Shown here: in pieces, positions 24,032-34,547 of the stretch | How positions within the stretch are numbered: the stretch's first letter is position 1 | Layout of the letters: every line of letters starts with the position of its first letter | Source: Roseibium aggregatum | Lineage (GTDB): Bacteria; Pseudomonadota; Alphaproteobacteria; Rhizobiales; Stappiaceae | DNA: 64,000 bases | Direction: 5' to 3' | Assembly: GCF_014692675.1 (NCBI RefSeq) | Contig: NZ_JABFCZ010000029.1 | Coordinates: 1 to 64,000 of the forward strand | Position numbers and translations under genes: made by a program | Notes under the pieces: model-generated | The model's input: only the letters and a program-made list of their open reading frames with translations | Database searches by the model: none | Told to the model about the DNA's origin: nothing

Positions 24032-24544
24032 ATGAAACCTGTCACGATCACCGCACTTGCAAGTGTGTTCACACTTCTTGCCGCGGTCCCTGCGGCCTAT
24101 GCGGCCATGCATGAAAACGCTCCCGAGATGTCTCCCCGTCGCATGATCAGCCCCGGCCTCGTCATGCCGCACATGGATCCGGCCCGCGGCCGGGTGCTGT
24201 TTGCGAGCAAGGGCTGTGTCGTCTGCCACGCCATCAATGGTGTCGGCGGCGAGGATGCCCCGGCGCTCGACGCCGATACCATGCCGCTGCCGATGAACCC
24301 GTTCGAGTTTTCGGCGAAGATGTGGCGCGGCGCCGAAGCAATGGTCGCCATGCAACGGGAAGAACTCGGTGCCCCGATCGAACTCTCCGGCCAGGAACTC
24401 GCCGACATCATCGCCTTCGTCCACGACGCGCCCGAGCAGAAAACCTTCTCGGTCTCCGACATCCCGGACTCGATCAAGGCCCTGATGGACAAGGATGAGG
24501 AGGGCGGTGACGAAAGCCATGAAGGCAAGGCCGCAAAGAACTGA
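24032..24544 (+). CDS. periplasmic c-type cytochrome (single heme)
   Basis: 170 residues with a signal peptide (~1-25, cleaved near AYAAMHE). The heme-binding CVVCH lies at about residues 67-71 (FASKGCVVCHAINGVGG). A distal methionine is expected in the PLPMNPF or MWRGAEAM segments of the later half. The fold is that of small class I cytochromes carrying electrons in the periplasm. It is 87 bases after the EF-hand gene in the same direction and may be cotranscribed; electron transfer to copper-reducing or -oxidising partners would fit, but no partner is shown. Confidence 0.8.
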   Translation: MKPVTITALASVFTLLAAVPAAYAAMHENAPEMSPRRMISPGLVMPHMDPARGRVLFASKGCVVCHAINGVGGEDAPALDADTMPLPMNPFEFSAKMWRGAEAMVAMQREELGAPIELSGQELADIIAFVHDAPEQKTFSVSDIPDSIKALMDKDEEGGDESHEGKAAKN

Positions 24545-24569
24545 GGCCCTATTGCCGACAAATAATGAG

Positions 24570-24597
24570 TTCGGCCGGGCCGCGACGTCCGGCCGAA
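24570..24597 (+). terminator. hairpin after cytochrome gene
   Basis: TTCGGCCGG (24570-24578) and CCGGCCGAA (24589-24597) form a perfect nine-pair stem with a ten-base loop, 26 bases after the stop codon. The T-run is missing, so the stop may be weak or Rho-aided. Confidence 0.5.
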
Positions 24598-24773
24598 AGG
24601 AGGCTATGGCCACATCGGGTTGGCGCTGAAGGTCCGGCCATTTCTCTTCCGGGTGAACGACCGCCGGTCTTTACCAAGATTTAAGCTTTCACTCGAACCC
24701 GGGCATGGTTTGAGGCATTTTTAGTCAAATTTTTCAACCTGCCGGAAAACCGGCCGTCGCGCGTGAAAAACCT

Positions 24774-25832
24774 ATGACCAGTACGAACCGGGAAGCCTGG
24801 GTCGACATTGCCAAGGGACTGTCCATCATCCTCGTGGTGATGATGTATTCCGCCTACAATACCGGTGAATACACCGGCGAGGTCGGCTATCTGCATTACG
24901 TCATCGGCTTTGCGACGCCGTTCCGGATGCCGGAGTTTTTTCTCATTTCCGGCCTGTTCCTGTCCAAGGTCATCGATCGCCCGTGGCGTCGCTATGCCGA
25001 CCGGCGGGTCGTTCACTACCTCTATTTTTACGGGCTCTGGGCCGCCATCATGATTGCCCTGAAGGTGGGGATCTTCTCCAGATCGCCTGCCGCCATGACC
25101 CAGGACATGGCTGTGGCGATCTTCCAGCCTTACGGCGTCTTGTGGTTCATCTACATGCTCGGCGTGTTCAGCGCCGTGGCGAAACTGTGCCGGCAGTTCC
25201 GCATCCCGCACTGGGTCGTCGTCCCGGTCGCTGCAGCGCTGCAAATGGCGCAGATCGAATCCACCAGCTACATCGTCCAGCAGTTCGCCGCCTATTTCAT
25301 CTTCTTCTATGCCGGCTACCTGTTCGCGCCCCTCGTGTTCCGGTTGGTCGCCTGGACGGACGCGCGTCCGCGGCAGGCCCTGTTGGCCCTCGCCGCATGG
25401 GCGGTGGTGAACGGGCTTCTGGTGTTTTCGCCGGGGTTCGAAGTCCTGCCCAGGGGCATGCAGATGGGCTACGCCGCCTTTCCGCCGCTGCATCTTGCCC
25501 TTGCGCTTGCCGGTGCTCTGGCCCTGTGCATCTCCGGCGCCCTTCTGGCAAAGGTCCGGGCCATGGACTGGCTGAGGTGGCTGGGTGAGCATTCCCTTGT
25601 CATCTACCTGGCCTTCACGATCCCGATGTCGATCGTCCGCGGCGTCGCTCTGTGGAGCGGCCTGATGACCCAGACCGGACCACTCAGCTCACTGGTGCTG
25701 GTGTCGTCGATAGCCGCACCGGCCGCGATGTTCTGGCTGATCAGGAAAACAGGCATGGGCACCTTCCTGATCGAACGTCCGGCCCGGGCGCATATCACCG
25801 GCACCCGCCCGCTCGTGGCCACCAACTCGTAA
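24774..25832 (+). CDS. acyltransferase 3 family membrane protein
   Basis: 352 residues with roughly ten predicted transmembrane helices. The start NREAWVDIAKGLSIILVVMMY carries the conserved Asp/Ala-Lys-Gly motif (ARG-type: D-x-x-K-G) of inner-membrane acyltransferases that O-acetylate sugars or other surface molecules. Near the C-terminus WLGEHSLVIYLAFTIPMSI is typical. The acceptor is unknown. No ribosome site is clear at 24774. It lies between two metal-type groups on different strands and may be unrelated to them. It is convergent with the DUF411 gene; the hairpin at 25873-25896 separates them. Confidence 0.75.
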   Translation: MTSTNREAWVDIAKGLSIILVVMMYSAYNTGEYTGEVGYLHYVIGFATPFRMPEFFLISGLFLSKVIDRPWRRYADRRVVHYLYFYGLWAAIMIALKVGIFSRSPAAMTQDMAVAIFQPYGVLWFIYMLGVFSAVAKLCRQFRIPHWVVVPVAAALQMAQIESTSYIVQQFAAYFIFFYAGYLFAPLVFRLVAWTDARPRQALLALAAWAVVNGLLVFSPGFEVLPRGMQMGYAAFPPLHLALALAGALALCISGALLAKVRAMDWLRWLGEHSLVIYLAFTIPMSIVRGVALWSGLMTQTGPLSSLVLVSSIAAPAAMFWLIRKTGMGTFLIERPARAHITGTRPLVATNS

Positions 25833-25872
25833 CTTTTCAGTTTCAGGGTGGGCCTCGAAGGGCTCGCCAACC

Positions 25873-25896
25873 CGGCAGGAGAGGATCCCCTGCCGG
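25873..25896. terminator. hairpin between convergent genes
   Basis: CCGGCAGG and CCTGCCGG (about 25873-25880 and 25889-25896) can pair across an AGAGGATC loop. It sits between the stop codons of the acyltransferase and DUF411 genes, a usual place for a two-way stop. Confidence 0.5.
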
Positions 25897-25911
25897 AGTG
25901 CTCGCGTCCCG

Positions 25912-26376
25912 TTACTGGCCGGCCTGGAAATACGGCTTCGGGCTGTCCGAAGCCTTCTGTCCAAGAGCGTAAACCGTGTATTTCGCATCCTTGTCGTAGC
26001 CCATGCCGAGCGACCCGCTGGGCATGCCGGGCACCGCCAGGCCGCGAATGTCGGGCCGTTCGCTCATCATCTTGTCGATGGCTTCCAGCGGCACATGGCC
26101 TTCCAGGATATATTTCGTGCCGTTGCCCATCACGGCCGTGTCGCAGGCTTCCATGTTGTCCGGGATGCCTGCCTGCTTCTTGATCGCGGACAGGTCTTCC
26201 ATGTCCTGTACGATCACCTTGTAGCCGGCTTTCTCGACGGCATCCGTCCAGATCTTGCAGCATCCGCACCAGGGCGACTTGAAGACCGTGATGGTGTTTT
26301 CGTCTCCGGCGTGGACCGGCAGGGAAAACAGGGAGCCGGCAAGGATTGCGGCTGCGAAGAGATGGGTCCTGTTCAT
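25912..26376 (-). CDS. DUF411 (CopG-like) exported metal-binding protein
   Basis: 154 residues. A signal peptide covers about 1-22 (FAAAILAGSLFSLPVHA). The mature part has VFKSPWCGCCKIW (about 32-44), a Cys-x-Cys-Cys motif in a thioredoxin-like fold, then HVPLEAIDKMM and AVPGMPSGSLGM. DUF411 includes Pseudomonas CopG, where the cysteines bind Cu+ or a small copper cluster in the periplasm. That role is likely here too. About 160 bases upstream on the same strand is another small Cys/His protein gene, so they may share a transcript. Confidence 0.8.
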   Translation of the reverse strand: MNRTHLFAAAILAGSLFSLPVHAGDENTITVFKSPWCGCCKIWTDAVEKAGYKVIVQDMEDLSAIKKQAGIPDNMEACDTAVMGNGTKYILEGHVPLEAIDKMMSERPDIRGLAVPGMPSGSLGMGYDKDAKYTVYALGQKASDSPKPYFQAGQ

Positions 26377-26535
26377 GTTTAAGTGTCTCGCTTGATTCTA
26401 TCGAAGATTGGGATTTGTCCGTGAAGCGGCGCAGGACGGAGTGCATGTCTATGCATTCAGGTCTTGGCACGACGCTGTGAAAACGGAGACAAATCGGCAA
26501 CCGGCATCGTAGGGCCGGCAGGGTCTGCAAGGATG

Positions 26536-26898
26536 TCAGACTGCGATCGGAGGCGGATCGTTCCCAAAAAGAACGACCGGGTGATGCCTGTGTATCGAAT
26601 GCGCTTCGGCTGTTTGCGAGCGTTCGAGGACAGGCATCGGAACGGTCACGACCAGGCCCAGGCAATCCATCGGGCAGGTCGATCCGTCCATCGGGCCTTT
26701 CGATCCGGACGATTTCTTGCAGCAGGTCATGGCCTCGTGGCTATGCCCGGACGCAGGCTTGATCTTCTGCTCCGGTTTGCCGGCCTGTTGCGCATCTATC
26801 GCGAGCGCATGCGGTGATGCGAATGCAGGTCCCTGTGCCGCCAGGGAATGAATGCCGGCGACGGCAAGGATCAGGAGTGCGGTCAACAAACTGCGCAT
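26536..26898 (-). CDS. small exported Cys/His/Met-rich protein
   Basis: 120 residues with a signal peptide (~1-26, LLTALLILAVAGIHSLAAQG). The centre carries HSHEAMTCCKKSSGS and DGSTCPMDCLG, giving four cysteines near histidines and methionines; the tail has AHSIHRHHP. This composition suits periplasmic copper binding. I recognise no named family. It is upstream of the DUF411 gene on the same strand. Comparable in style, not sequence, to the protein at 22804-23193 on the other strand. Confidence 0.6.
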   Translation of the reverse strand: MRSLLTALLILAVAGIHSLAAQGPAFASPHALAIDAQQAGKPEQKIKPASGHSHEAMTCCKKSSGSKGPMDGSTCPMDCLGLVVTVPMPVLERSQTAEAHSIHRHHPVVLFGNDPPPIAV

Positions 26899-27059
26899 GC
26901 GTAATTGGTCGCTTCCGCGGATCGAATATTCCAGCCGCTCTTCTCGAAGAGGCTGGTCACAAATTCAAGGTTCCAGCAGGTGGAAGGTCAAGTGCCTTTT
27001 CCGATGGCTGGATCCGTTGTGTCGAGCCCGGGTAAGGGGAAGCTTCAAAGATATCGGCC

Positions 27060-27761
27060 CTAAAGACTGGTGCGCATGCGGTAGCCGGGTGCGTAGGTCA
27101 TGCGCACATGGGTGATCGGCTCGTCGCCGTTCCAGGTGGTGCGCTCGACAACGAACAGCGCCGTGCCGACCGGCGCGCCGAAATGGGCGCTCAACGTCTC
27201 GTCCGCGTTGGCCGCGAAAAACACCATGTCGCCGCCGGTGTAGGGCGCGGTCTGTACCAGCCACTCGTTGGCGCTGATATCCTTGAAATCGGTTTCCGCC
27301 ATCTCCGGCACGGCGGCGATGTTGGTGTAGCGTTCCTCGTAGATGAACGGCTGGTCGTCCGCATAATGCATGCTGCGCATGAACAGAACATCGGCGCCGT
27401 CCGGCAGATGGAACGCGCCGCCGAGATGCGGCGGCAGTTTGCGCATATCCCGTTCCAGCACCGCATGGCGGTAGGTGGCGCCGCGCGCCTCGACTTCCTC
27501 GCGCACGATCGGAATGGTCAAGGTCGCCTTGTGGGGCGGATTGACGGCGATCCGAGTACCAGCCTTGCGCCGCCGGGTGACCAGGCCCGTCTCCGCCAGG
27601 TCCCGGAGCGCCCGGTTGACCGTGGTGCGGGCGCAGCCGAATTCCTCCGCCAGCTCCGCCTCGCCGGGAATGAGATCGCCCGGCTTCCATGTCCGGTCAT
27701 GGATGCGGCGCAGGAGTTCTTCCCGGATCTGGGTCCAGGAATTGGCTTCGCGAAGTGTCAA
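27060..27761 (-). CDS. hutC: histidine utilization repressor, GntR/HutC family
   Basis: 233 residues. The winged helix (about 8-75) contains LIPGEAELAEEFGCARTTVNRALRDLAETGLVTRRRKAGTRI, the GntR recognition helix. The UTRA effector domain (~90-230) follows with RSMHYADDQPFIYEERY. HutC proteins bind urocanate, release operator DNA and so turn on histidine degradation. It overlaps hutF by four bases (ATGA, 27758-27761), which places repressor and enzyme on one transcript. Operator sites are expected in the hutF-hutI gap. Confidence 0.92.
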   Translation of the reverse strand: MTLREANSWTQIREELLRRIHDRTWKPGDLIPGEAELAEEFGCARTTVNRALRDLAETGLVTRRRKAGTRIAVNPPHKATLTIPIVREEVEARGATYRHAVLERDMRKLPPHLGGAFHLPDGADVLFMRSMHYADDQPFIYEERYTNIAAVPEMAETDFKDISANEWLVQTAPYTGGDMVFFAANADETLSAHFGAPVGTALFVVERTTWNGDEPITHVRMTYAPGYRMRTSL

Positions 27762-29167
27762 AGTTTCTGCCTCAATGCGCGCATCGTTGTCCGGTAGCGG
27801 TCTCTTATAGCCTCAGCTTGCCGATGTCTCCCCCCGGTGACCACATGCCGCCCCGCGGACCAGACGTCGGCGACCATCCGGTCGTCGCCGGCAAAGACCC
27901 AGATGTCCAGGGTCTCATCGCCCCTGGTGCGGTCGAGATCGAGCGCGGTACCGTCAAGGGCGAGCAGGTCGGCATACCGGCCGGGCGCTAGGGCTCCCGA
28001 GGCGCGGCCCGCCGCCTGTGCGCCGCCGGCAAGCGCGGTTTCGTAAAGCACCCGCCCGGTGGACTTTTCCGGTGTGGCGACGCTGGCCCGGCATTTGTCG
28101 CGCAGGCGCTGGGAATATTCGAAGGTGCGCAGCTCTTCCGAAAGCGAAATGCGGATGTTGGAATCCGAACCGATCCCGAACTTACCCTTGGCCGCGAGAT
28201 AGTTCACGCCGTCAAAAATGCCGTCGCCGAGGCTCGATTCGGTGATGGGGCAGAGACCGGCCACCGCGCCTGTCGCGGCCAGACCGGAGGTCTCCTGAGC
28301 CGTCATCTGGGTGCAGTGGATCAGGCACCAGTTGTCCGTGACCTCGTGCGCATCCAGCAGCCAGTTCACCGGGCGCTTGCCATAGGCGGCTTCGATCTCC
28401 TCGACTTCCTTCACCTGTTCGGCGAGATGCATGTGCAGCGGCGCAGTGCCGGCAAGCTCCACGCAGCGGGCGAGGTCTTGCCGTGTCACGGCGCGAAGCG
28501 AGTGGGGCGCGACACCGATCCGGGCATCTTCAGGCAAAGCGGCGACCGCCCTTGCCGCCGCCTGGTGCAGCTTCTGGAAGCGGTCGAAATCATTGCCGAA
28601 GCGGATCTGGCCGTCGCCAAGCGACCGGCCGTCGCAGCCGCCCTGGCTGTAGAGCACCGGCAGCAGGGTCAGGCCGATGCCGGTCGTACTGCTCGCGGTG
28701 ACGATCCGTTCCGACAGCTCGGCGATGTTGTCATAAGGCGTGCCGCCCGGCTGATGATGGACATAATGGAACTCGGCGACGGCGGCATAACCCGCTTCCA
28801 GCATTTCCATCTGCACGAAGGCGGCGATCGCCTCGATGTCGTCCGGGGTCAGCACGTCGAGAAAGCGGAACATGATCTGGCGCCAGGTCCAGAACGTGTC
28901 GCGGCTTTCGGAACCGCGCCGCTCGCTCATGCCGGCCATGGCGCGCTGAAAGGCATGGCTGTGCAGGTTGACCGGGGCGGGGAGCAACGTGCCGACGCGG
29001 GTGCCTTCCGGCGTAGCGCCTTCCGAAACCTCGGCGATCTTGCCGTCCGGAGTGATCACCACGCGCACGTTTTCCTTCCATCCGGAAGGCGCCAGGGCGT
29101 TGTCCGCAAAGAGGATCTGCGTGCCGGCGGGGGCTGTGGAACCGGAAAGTGTCTGCAAGGCATTCAT
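27758..29167 (-). CDS. hutF: formimidoylglutamate deiminase
   Basis: 469 residues from ATG 29167 (MNALQTLSG); ATG 29197 adds ten residues and would use up the divergent promoter region, so I prefer the shorter one. An amidohydrolase barrel: NLHSHAFQRAM binds metal, HMHLAEQ and the later histidine, and SDSNIRISLSEELR close the site. It converts N-formimino-L-glutamate to N-formyl-L-glutamate with release of ammonia. Presence of HutF plus HutG rather than HutG-type formiminoglutamase shows the five-step route. It is expressed with hutC, divergent from hutI. Confidence 0.93.
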   Translation of the reverse strand: MNALQTLSGSTAPAGTQILFADNALAPSGWKENVRVVITPDGKIAEVSEGATPEGTRVGTLLPAPVNLHSHAFQRAMAGMSERRGSESRDTFWTWRQIMFRFLDVLTPDDIEAIAAFVQMEMLEAGYAAVAEFHYVHHQPGGTPYDNIAELSERIVTASSTTGIGLTLLPVLYSQGGCDGRSLGDGQIRFGNDFDRFQKLHQAAARAVAALPEDARIGVAPHSLRAVTRQDLARCVELAGTAPLHMHLAEQVKEVEEIEAAYGKRPVNWLLDAHEVTDNWCLIHCTQMTAQETSGLAATGAVAGLCPITESSLGDGIFDGVNYLAAKGKFGIGSDSNIRISLSEELRTFEYSQRLRDKCRASVATPEKSTGRVLYETALAGGAQAAGRASGALAPGRYADLLALDGTALDLDRTRGDETLDIWVFAGDDRMVADVWSAGRHVVTGGRHRQAEAIRDRYRTTMRALRQKL

Positions 29168-29197
29168 CCGCGTTGACAGGTTAATATGTGCATGCAT

Positions 29198-29216
29198 AAT
29201 CGCTTATATCGCGATT
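29198..29216. promoter_or_regulatory. inverted repeat in hutF-hutI divergent promoter, possible HutC site
   Basis: AATCGC (29198-29203) and GCGATT (29211-29216) are perfect inverted arms with a seven-base TTATATC centre. It lies in the 71-base gap between the divergent starts, where a HutC operator would control both sides. It does not match the enteric/pseudomonad HutC consensus closely, so assignment is by position. Confidence 0.45.
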
Positions 29217-29238
29217 TAATCAAGTCCTGGAACGAAAC

Positions 29239-30444
29239 GTGTCGGCAACTCTTCTCACAAACGCCAAGCTTGCCACGATGGAGGCCGACGGCGAAGCCTA
29301 CGGCCTGGTCGAGCGCGGTGCGCTGGTGATCGAGGCGGGCAGGATCGCCTGGTGTGGGCCGGCAGCAAGCCTGCCGTCTGCATTCACGGATCTGCCTGCG
29401 GAAGATCTCGGCGGACGTCTGGTGACGCCGGGCCTGATCGATTGCCACACCCATGTGGTCTTCGGCGGCAACCGTGCCCGTGAGTTCGAGATGCGTCTTG
29501 AAGGGGCAAGTTACGAGGAAATCGCCCGCGCCGGTGGCGGCATCGTCTCCACCGTGCGGGCCACCCGTGCGGCCGGTGAAGCAGACCTCCTGGCCGATGC
29601 CCTGAAACGGGTCGATGCGCTCATTGCCGAAGGCATCACCGTGCTGGAGATCAAGTCTGGTTACGGTCTCGATATCGAGACGGAACTGCGCATGCTGCGC
29701 GTCGCCAGCAAGGTCGCCGAAAGCCGCCCGGTACGGGTGAAGACCAGTTTCCTCGGCGCTCACGCGATACCCGCCGAATTCAAGGGCGAACCGGACCGTT
29801 ATCTCAACGAGGTCTGTCTGCCTGCACTTAAGGCCGCCCATGCGGAAGGCCTGGTCGATGCGGTCGACGGCTTCTGCGAGGACATTGCGTTTTCGCCGGA
29901 GCAGATCGCCCGGGTGTTCGACCTGGCGAAGGACTTTGGCCTGCCGGTCAAGCTCCACGCCGAGCAGCTTTCCAATCTCGGCGGCGCGGCGCTGGCGGCC
30001 CGATACGGAGCGCTTTCCGCCGATCATCTGGAATATCTCGACGAGGCCGGCGTGACGGCCATGGCGGACAGCGGTTCTGTCGCCGTGATCCTGCCCGGCG
30101 CCTTTTACACGCTACGCGAAACTCAACTTCCGCCGGTTGATCTCTTCCGGAAACACGGTGTGCCGATGGCGGTCGCCACCGACTGCAATCCCGGTTCCTC
30201 ACCGCTCACGTCCCTGCTGCTTACCCTCAACATGGCCTGCACCCTGTTCCGCATGACCCCGGAAGAGGCGCTTGCCGGCGCAACCCGCAACGCGGCGCAG
30301 GCGCTCGGCCTTGAAGATTGTGGTATTCTGAGCGCCGGAAAACGGGCCGACCTGGCCGTCTGGGATGTCGAACACCCCGCCGAACTCAGTTACAGGATCG
30401 GCTTCAATCCGCTCTACCGGCGCATTTTCGGAGGTGCCGCATGA
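29239..30444 (+). CDS. hutI: imidazolonepropionase
   Basis: 401 residues from GTG 29239. The metal-binding HTHVVFGGNR is near residue 75, then GYGLDIETELRMLRV, FLGAHAIPAEF, KLHAEQLSNLGG and ATDCNPGSSP near the end, all HutI landmarks. It hydrolyses 4-imidazolone-5-propanoate to N-formiminoglutamate, step three of histidine breakdown, using a metal ion. hutH starts within its stop codon (ATGA at 30441-30444). First gene of the rightward hut operon. Confidence 0.95.
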   Translation: MSATLLTNAKLATMEADGEAYGLVERGALVIEAGRIAWCGPAASLPSAFTDLPAEDLGGRLVTPGLIDCHTHVVFGGNRAREFEMRLEGASYEEIARAGGGIVSTVRATRAAGEADLLADALKRVDALIAEGITVLEIKSGYGLDIETELRMLRVASKVAESRPVRVKTSFLGAHAIPAEFKGEPDRYLNEVCLPALKAAHAEGLVDAVDGFCEDIAFSPEQIARVFDLAKDFGLPVKLHAEQLSNLGGAALAARYGALSADHLEYLDEAGVTAMADSGSVAVILPGAFYTLRETQLPPVDLFRKHGVPMAVATDCNPGSSPLTSLLLTLNMACTLFRMTPEEALAGATRNAAQALGLEDCGILSAGKRADLAVWDVEHPAELSYRIGFNPLYRRIFGGAA

Positions 30445-31988
30445 CCGGCATTGTTCTCATCCCCGGCGTCGTCACGCTGCAGGACCTGGAAACGGTCTAC
30501 CGCTCAGGCGTTCCGGTCACCATCGACCGCTCGGCGAAGCCGGCCATCGACGCGGCGGCGGAGCGTGTCCGGCAGGCGGCGCTCGGCTCAGAGGCCGTCT
30601 ATGGCGTCAATACCGGTTTCGGCAAGCTCGCCAGCGTCAAGATCGCGCCGGAAGACACCGCCACCCTCCAGCGCAACCTGATACTGTCCCATTGTTCCGG
30701 CGTGGGCGAGGAGACCGAGCCAGCCGTCGTCCGGCTGATGATGGTGCTGAAGCTCCTGTCTCTTTCCCGCGGTGCCTCCGGCGTGCGCTGGGAGATCCTG
30801 ACCCTGATCGAGGACATGCTGGCAAAAGGCGTCCGGCCGGTGGTTCCGTCCCAAGGCTCGGTCGGCGCCTCCGGCGATCTGGCGCCGCTCGCCCATATGA
30901 CCGCCGTGATGATCGGCGAAGGCGAGGCGGATTTCGACGGCGAACGCCTGCCCGGCGCAGTCGCCCTGAAAAAGGCCGGCCTCGAACCGGTTGTGCTCGG
31001 CCCCAAGGAGGGCCTCGGCCTCATCAACGGCACCCAGTTCTCGACGGCCTACGCACTCGTCGGCCTGTTCGACGCCTGGGCCCTGGCGCAGGCCTGCCTG
31101 GTGACCTCGTCGCTTTCGACCGACGCCATCATGGGCTCGACCGCACCGCTCCTGCCGGAAATCCATGCCCTGCGCGGCCATCGCGGCCAGATCGAGGTCG
31201 CCGCCGCCATGCGCGAGCTGATGGAGGGCTCGGAAATCCGCGAAAGCCACCGCGACGGCGACAGCCGGGTCCAGGATCCCTATTGCATCCGCTGCCAGCC
31301 CCAGGTCGTCGGCGCCTGTGTCGACCTCCTGCGCATGGCCGGACGGACGCTCGAAATCGAGGCCAATGCGGCGACCGACAATCCGCTGGTCCTGACCGAG
31401 GCGGACCGGATCGTCTCCGGCGGCAACTTCCACGCCGAACCGGTCGCCTTTGCCGCCGATCAGATTGCCCTTGCCCTGGCCGAGATCGGCTCGATTGCCC
31501 AGAGGCGCGTCGCGCTGATGGTCGACCCGACGCTCTCCTTCGACCTGCCGCCTTTCCTTGCCATGGATCCGGGTCTGAATTCCGGCCTGATGATCGCGGA
31601 AGTGACCACGGCCGCCCTGATGAGCGAGAACAAGCATCTCGCCCATCCCTGTTCGACCGATTCCACCCCGACCAGCGCCAACCAGGAAGACCATGTCTCC
31701 ATGGCGGCCCACGGCGCGCGCCGGCTCGGCCGGATGAATGCCAATCTCGCCAATATCCTCGGCGTGGAACTGCTGTGCGCCTCGCTTGGCATCGAGTGCC
31801 GCGCGCCGCTGAAGACAAGCGAAGCCCTGCAGTCCGTGATCGCGCGCCTGCGCCAGGACGTGGCGCCGCTCGAAACCGACCGTTATCTGGCCCCGGACAT
31901 CAAATGGGCCGCAGGTCTGGTCTCCTCCGGCGCCGTTGCCGCTGCTGCCTCGACAAACGAACTCCTGAACCTGGAGTGGCAGCCATGA
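30441..31988 (+). CDS. hutH: histidine ammonia-lyase
   Basis: 515 residues from ATG 30441, overlapping hutI by four bases; upstream in-frame codons lie inside hutI and are rejected. GSVGASGDLAPLAH holds Ala143-Ser144-Gly145, which cyclise to the MIO electrophile. Also seen are YGVNTGFG near residue 53 and SADIMGST-type TDAIMGS. It removes ammonia from L-histidine to give trans-urocanate, the first step and the source of the HutC inducer. Full family length. Confidence 0.97.
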   Translation: MTGIVLIPGVVTLQDLETVYRSGVPVTIDRSAKPAIDAAAERVRQAALGSEAVYGVNTGFGKLASVKIAPEDTATLQRNLILSHCSGVGEETEPAVVRLMMVLKLLSLSRGASGVRWEILTLIEDMLAKGVRPVVPSQGSVGASGDLAPLAHMTAVMIGEGEADFDGERLPGAVALKKAGLEPVVLGPKEGLGLINGTQFSTAYALVGLFDAWALAQACLVTSSLSTDAIMGSTAPLLPEIHALRGHRGQIEVAAAMRELMEGSEIRESHRDGDSRVQDPYCIRCQPQVVGACVDLLRMAGRTLEIEANAATDNPLVLTEADRIVSGGNFHAEPVAFAADQIALALAEIGSIAQRRVALMVDPTLSFDLPPFLAMDPGLNSGLMIAEVTTAALMSENKHLAHPCSTDSTPTSANQEDHVSMAAHGARRLGRMNANLANILGVELLCASLGIECRAPLKTSEALQSVIARLRQDVAPLETDRYLAPDIKWAAGLVSSGAVAAAASTNELLNLEWQP

Positions 31989-32809
31989 AGCCCGTCGAGA
32001 TCTTTGCCGGCGACAGCCCGGTCGTTCTCGGCGTGCCCCATGCGGGCACGTTCATTCCCGACGACATCCGCGCCCGGCTCAACGAAACCGGTCTGGCCAT
32101 CGCCGACACCGACTGGCATGTGGACCGGCTCTATTCCAACCTTCTGCCTGGCGCGAACATGGTCTGCGCCACCTTCCACCGCTACGTGATTGATGCCAAC
32201 CGGGACCCGGAGGGCGTCAGCCTCTATCCGGGACAGAACACCACCTCGCTCTGCCCGGTGACCGATTTCGACGGTCGCCCGATCTATCTGGACGGCGAAG
32301 AACCTGGAGCAGACGAGATCGAGCAGCGCCGGAAGACCTGGCACGCTGCCTATCACGAAGCGCTCGCCGCCGAGATCGAACGGGTGCAGGAGCTGCACGG
32401 AATAGCGATCCTGTACGACTGCCATTCGATCCGTTCCCATGTGCCTTTCCTGTTTGAAGGCACGCTGCCCGATTTCAATATCGGCACCAACGGCGGCACC
32501 ACCTGTTCGCCGGCTGTCGAAGCTGCGATCATCGCCCGCGCCAGGGCAGCCGATGGCTACACCAGCGTGCTCAACGGTCGCTTCAAGGGCGGCTGGACCA
32601 CGCGCCATTACGGCCGGCCGGAAACCGGTGTCCACGCCATCCAGATGGAACTGGCCCAATCGACCCATCTCACCACCGAAGCAGCCCCCTTTGCCTATGA
32701 CATGGCAAAGGCGGAGCGGCTTCGGGTGCATCTGAAGGAAATGCTGGACGAACTCGCCCGGGTCGCCGGCAATCTCCCCAAAACCGGCGCTAAGGAAACA
32801 ACAAGATGA
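31985..32809 (+). CDS. hutG: N-formylglutamate deformylase
   Basis: 274 residues from ATG 31985, overlapping hutH by four bases. Features: VPHAGTFIPDDI, DTDWHVDRLY, DANRDPEG, YDCHSIRSHVP and GGWTTRHYG, with His/Asp residues for a metal site. It hydrolyses N-formyl-L-glutamate to glutamate and formate; that formate could feed the NAD-type formate dehydrogenase encoded at 57-61.5 kb. Full length and in frame with the operon. Confidence 0.95.
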   Translation: MKPVEIFAGDSPVVLGVPHAGTFIPDDIRARLNETGLAIADTDWHVDRLYSNLLPGANMVCATFHRYVIDANRDPEGVSLYPGQNTTSLCPVTDFDGRPIYLDGEEPGADEIEQRRKTWHAAYHEALAAEIERVQELHGIAILYDCHSIRSHVPFLFEGTLPDFNIGTNGGTTCSPAVEAAIIARARAADGYTSVLNGRFKGGWTTRHYGRPETGVHAIQMELAQSTHLTTEAAPFAYDMAKAERLRVHLKEMLDELARVAGNLPKTGAKETTR

Positions 32810-32823
32810 CCGGAGGAATGTCC

Positions 32824-34503
<1,680 letters not shown>

Positions 34504-34547
34504 ACAAGAACAACAAGACGTACCCGGACAACAGGAGAACAGCTCAC

